Below, one piece after another: positions 16,006 through 16,447 of a stretch of DNA of 16,447 nt. Every line of letters begins with the position of its first letter. Position 1 is the stretch's first letter. Location of the stretch: assembly GCA_002305505.1 (NCBI GenBank), contig DBRC01000083.1:1-16447 (forward strand). The letters are read 5' to 3'. The DNA comes from Prevotella sp. UBA1378 (GTDB lineage Bacteria > Bacteroidota > Bacteroidia > Bacteroidales > Bacteroidaceae). The position numbers and the translations under genes were made by a program. A model generated the notes under the pieces. It ran no database searches. It saw only the letters and a list, made by a program, of their open reading frames with translations, and had not been told where the DNA came from.

Positions 16006-16447
16006 TCGATTTGGTTTTGTTATTGATAATATGATGGTAAGTATTTCTTTTTTTCTGCCATTAAGAACATAGGGGCGGGTACCTCCTCGTGCCCCGGATG
16101 TTTTATTTTTATGACGACCTTTAACTATTTTTGTCACCAATCGGTTTACGGGTGTTTTGGTTCCCGCAAAGTCTGCCCGCCTGAACCGCAAACCCTGCGG
16201 TAATCTTTAGAACCTGCCATAAGCTTTCCGGAAAAAGCCCATTAGCTTTTGTAATTAAATGAAGTACGTTTGCGTTATCAACAAGTAAGCCTTTGCCGGA
16301 AGCCGGCGCCACCGGCAGATGGGGCAAAAGGAGGGAATATGCGATTGGGTTGTGGCAAATAAACCATTGCAAACACCTTAACATAATGCTCCCTTGACTT
16401 GCCTTTAGGGCAGCAGGCGGATGAGGGGCAAAAAGATTTATAGCTAT
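16006..16447 (-). other. Long non-coding leader region upstream of susC
   Basis: No convincing gene is seen in these 442 bases. No exact minus-strand TAnnTTTG is present; the best near-match (TCTTTTTG, 16429-16436) would have its -33 element outside the window, so the susC leader may exceed 400 bases. Structured spots: outer arms 16290-16297/16323-16331 around inner arms GCCGG/CCGGC (16302-16306/16312-16316); CCGCA/TGCGG (16186-16190/16196-16200); GGTTC/GAACC (16159-16163/16183-16187). Near susC there is a perfect AGGAGG (16082-16087), 11 bases before a 16-codon frame at 16070-16020. Plus-strand TAnnTTTG matches at 16126-16133 and 16265-16272 lack -33 partners at normal spacing. Confidence 0.5.

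Noticed and set aside
16006..16191. Longer susC start at 16191
   Set aside because: The 62 extra residues are basic and unlike any SusC N-terminus, and would place the clear signal peptide (from 16005) in the middle of the protein.
16121..16384. 87-codon minus-strand frame upstream of susC
   Set aside because: No Shine-Dalgarno or suitably placed promoter, no recognised domain or membrane segment, and it overlaps the hairpin-rich leader. Kept only as a possible repeat in the findings.
1..16447. Defence island, prophage or mobile element
   Set aside because: No integrase, transposase, toxin-antitoxin, restriction or phage gene is present, and every large frame is explained by core or envelope genes.

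Overview
The window looks like chromosomal DNA from the order Bacteroidales (phylum Bacteroidota). Three things point there. Promoters have the Bacteroidota form (TTTG, about 19 bases, TAnnTTTG) rather than the sigma-70 form. Most genes have A/T-rich leaders without a clear Shine-Dalgarno sequence. There is also a SusC/SusD outer-membrane pair. Coding regions are moderately G+C-rich, which leaves long antisense shadow frames that are not genes. I cannot fix the genus from the sequence alone.

Layout. Bases 1-221 are a leader and promoter region. Bases 222-3698 (+) hold a translation block: thrS (threonyl-tRNA synthetase), then infC (IF3), rpmI (L35) and rplT (L20). thrS and infC each have a promoter, and the thrS-infC gap contains an elaborate inverted-repeat structure. 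A strong bidirectional hairpin at 3723-3762 separates this block from tex, which runs towards it on the minus strand (3771-5969). Upstream of tex, also on minus, is an AlkD-like DNA glycosylase (6085-6795). It is divergent from a plus-strand pair: an ABC-F ATPase (6931-8925) followed 21 bases later by a secreted M13 zinc metallopeptidase (8947-10986). The divergent pair is driven by two textbook promoters set back to back within about 80 bases. An octamer tandem repeat and a 23-bp inverted repeat (10985-11094) separate the peptidase from a convergent minus-strand susC-susD operon: SusC-type TonB-dependent transporter 12937-16005, SusD-like lipoprotein 11116-12915. Bases 16006-16447 lie upstream of susC, hold no convincing gene, and look like a long structured 5' leader.

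Functionally, the left part makes translation components and the centre holds nucleic-acid and ribosome maintenance proteins (Tex, AlkD-like, ABC-F). The right part handles the envelope: peptide cleavage outside the cytoplasm and uptake of an unidentified large nutrient. The susCD pair has no glycan-degrading enzyme, SusE/F or regulator beside it within this window.

I did not find a clearly new multi-gene system. The points most worth a second look are non-coding: the thrS 3' structure, the infC-rpmI hairpin, the octamer/inverted repeat behind the peptidase, and the long susC leader with a possible 16-residue leader peptide.
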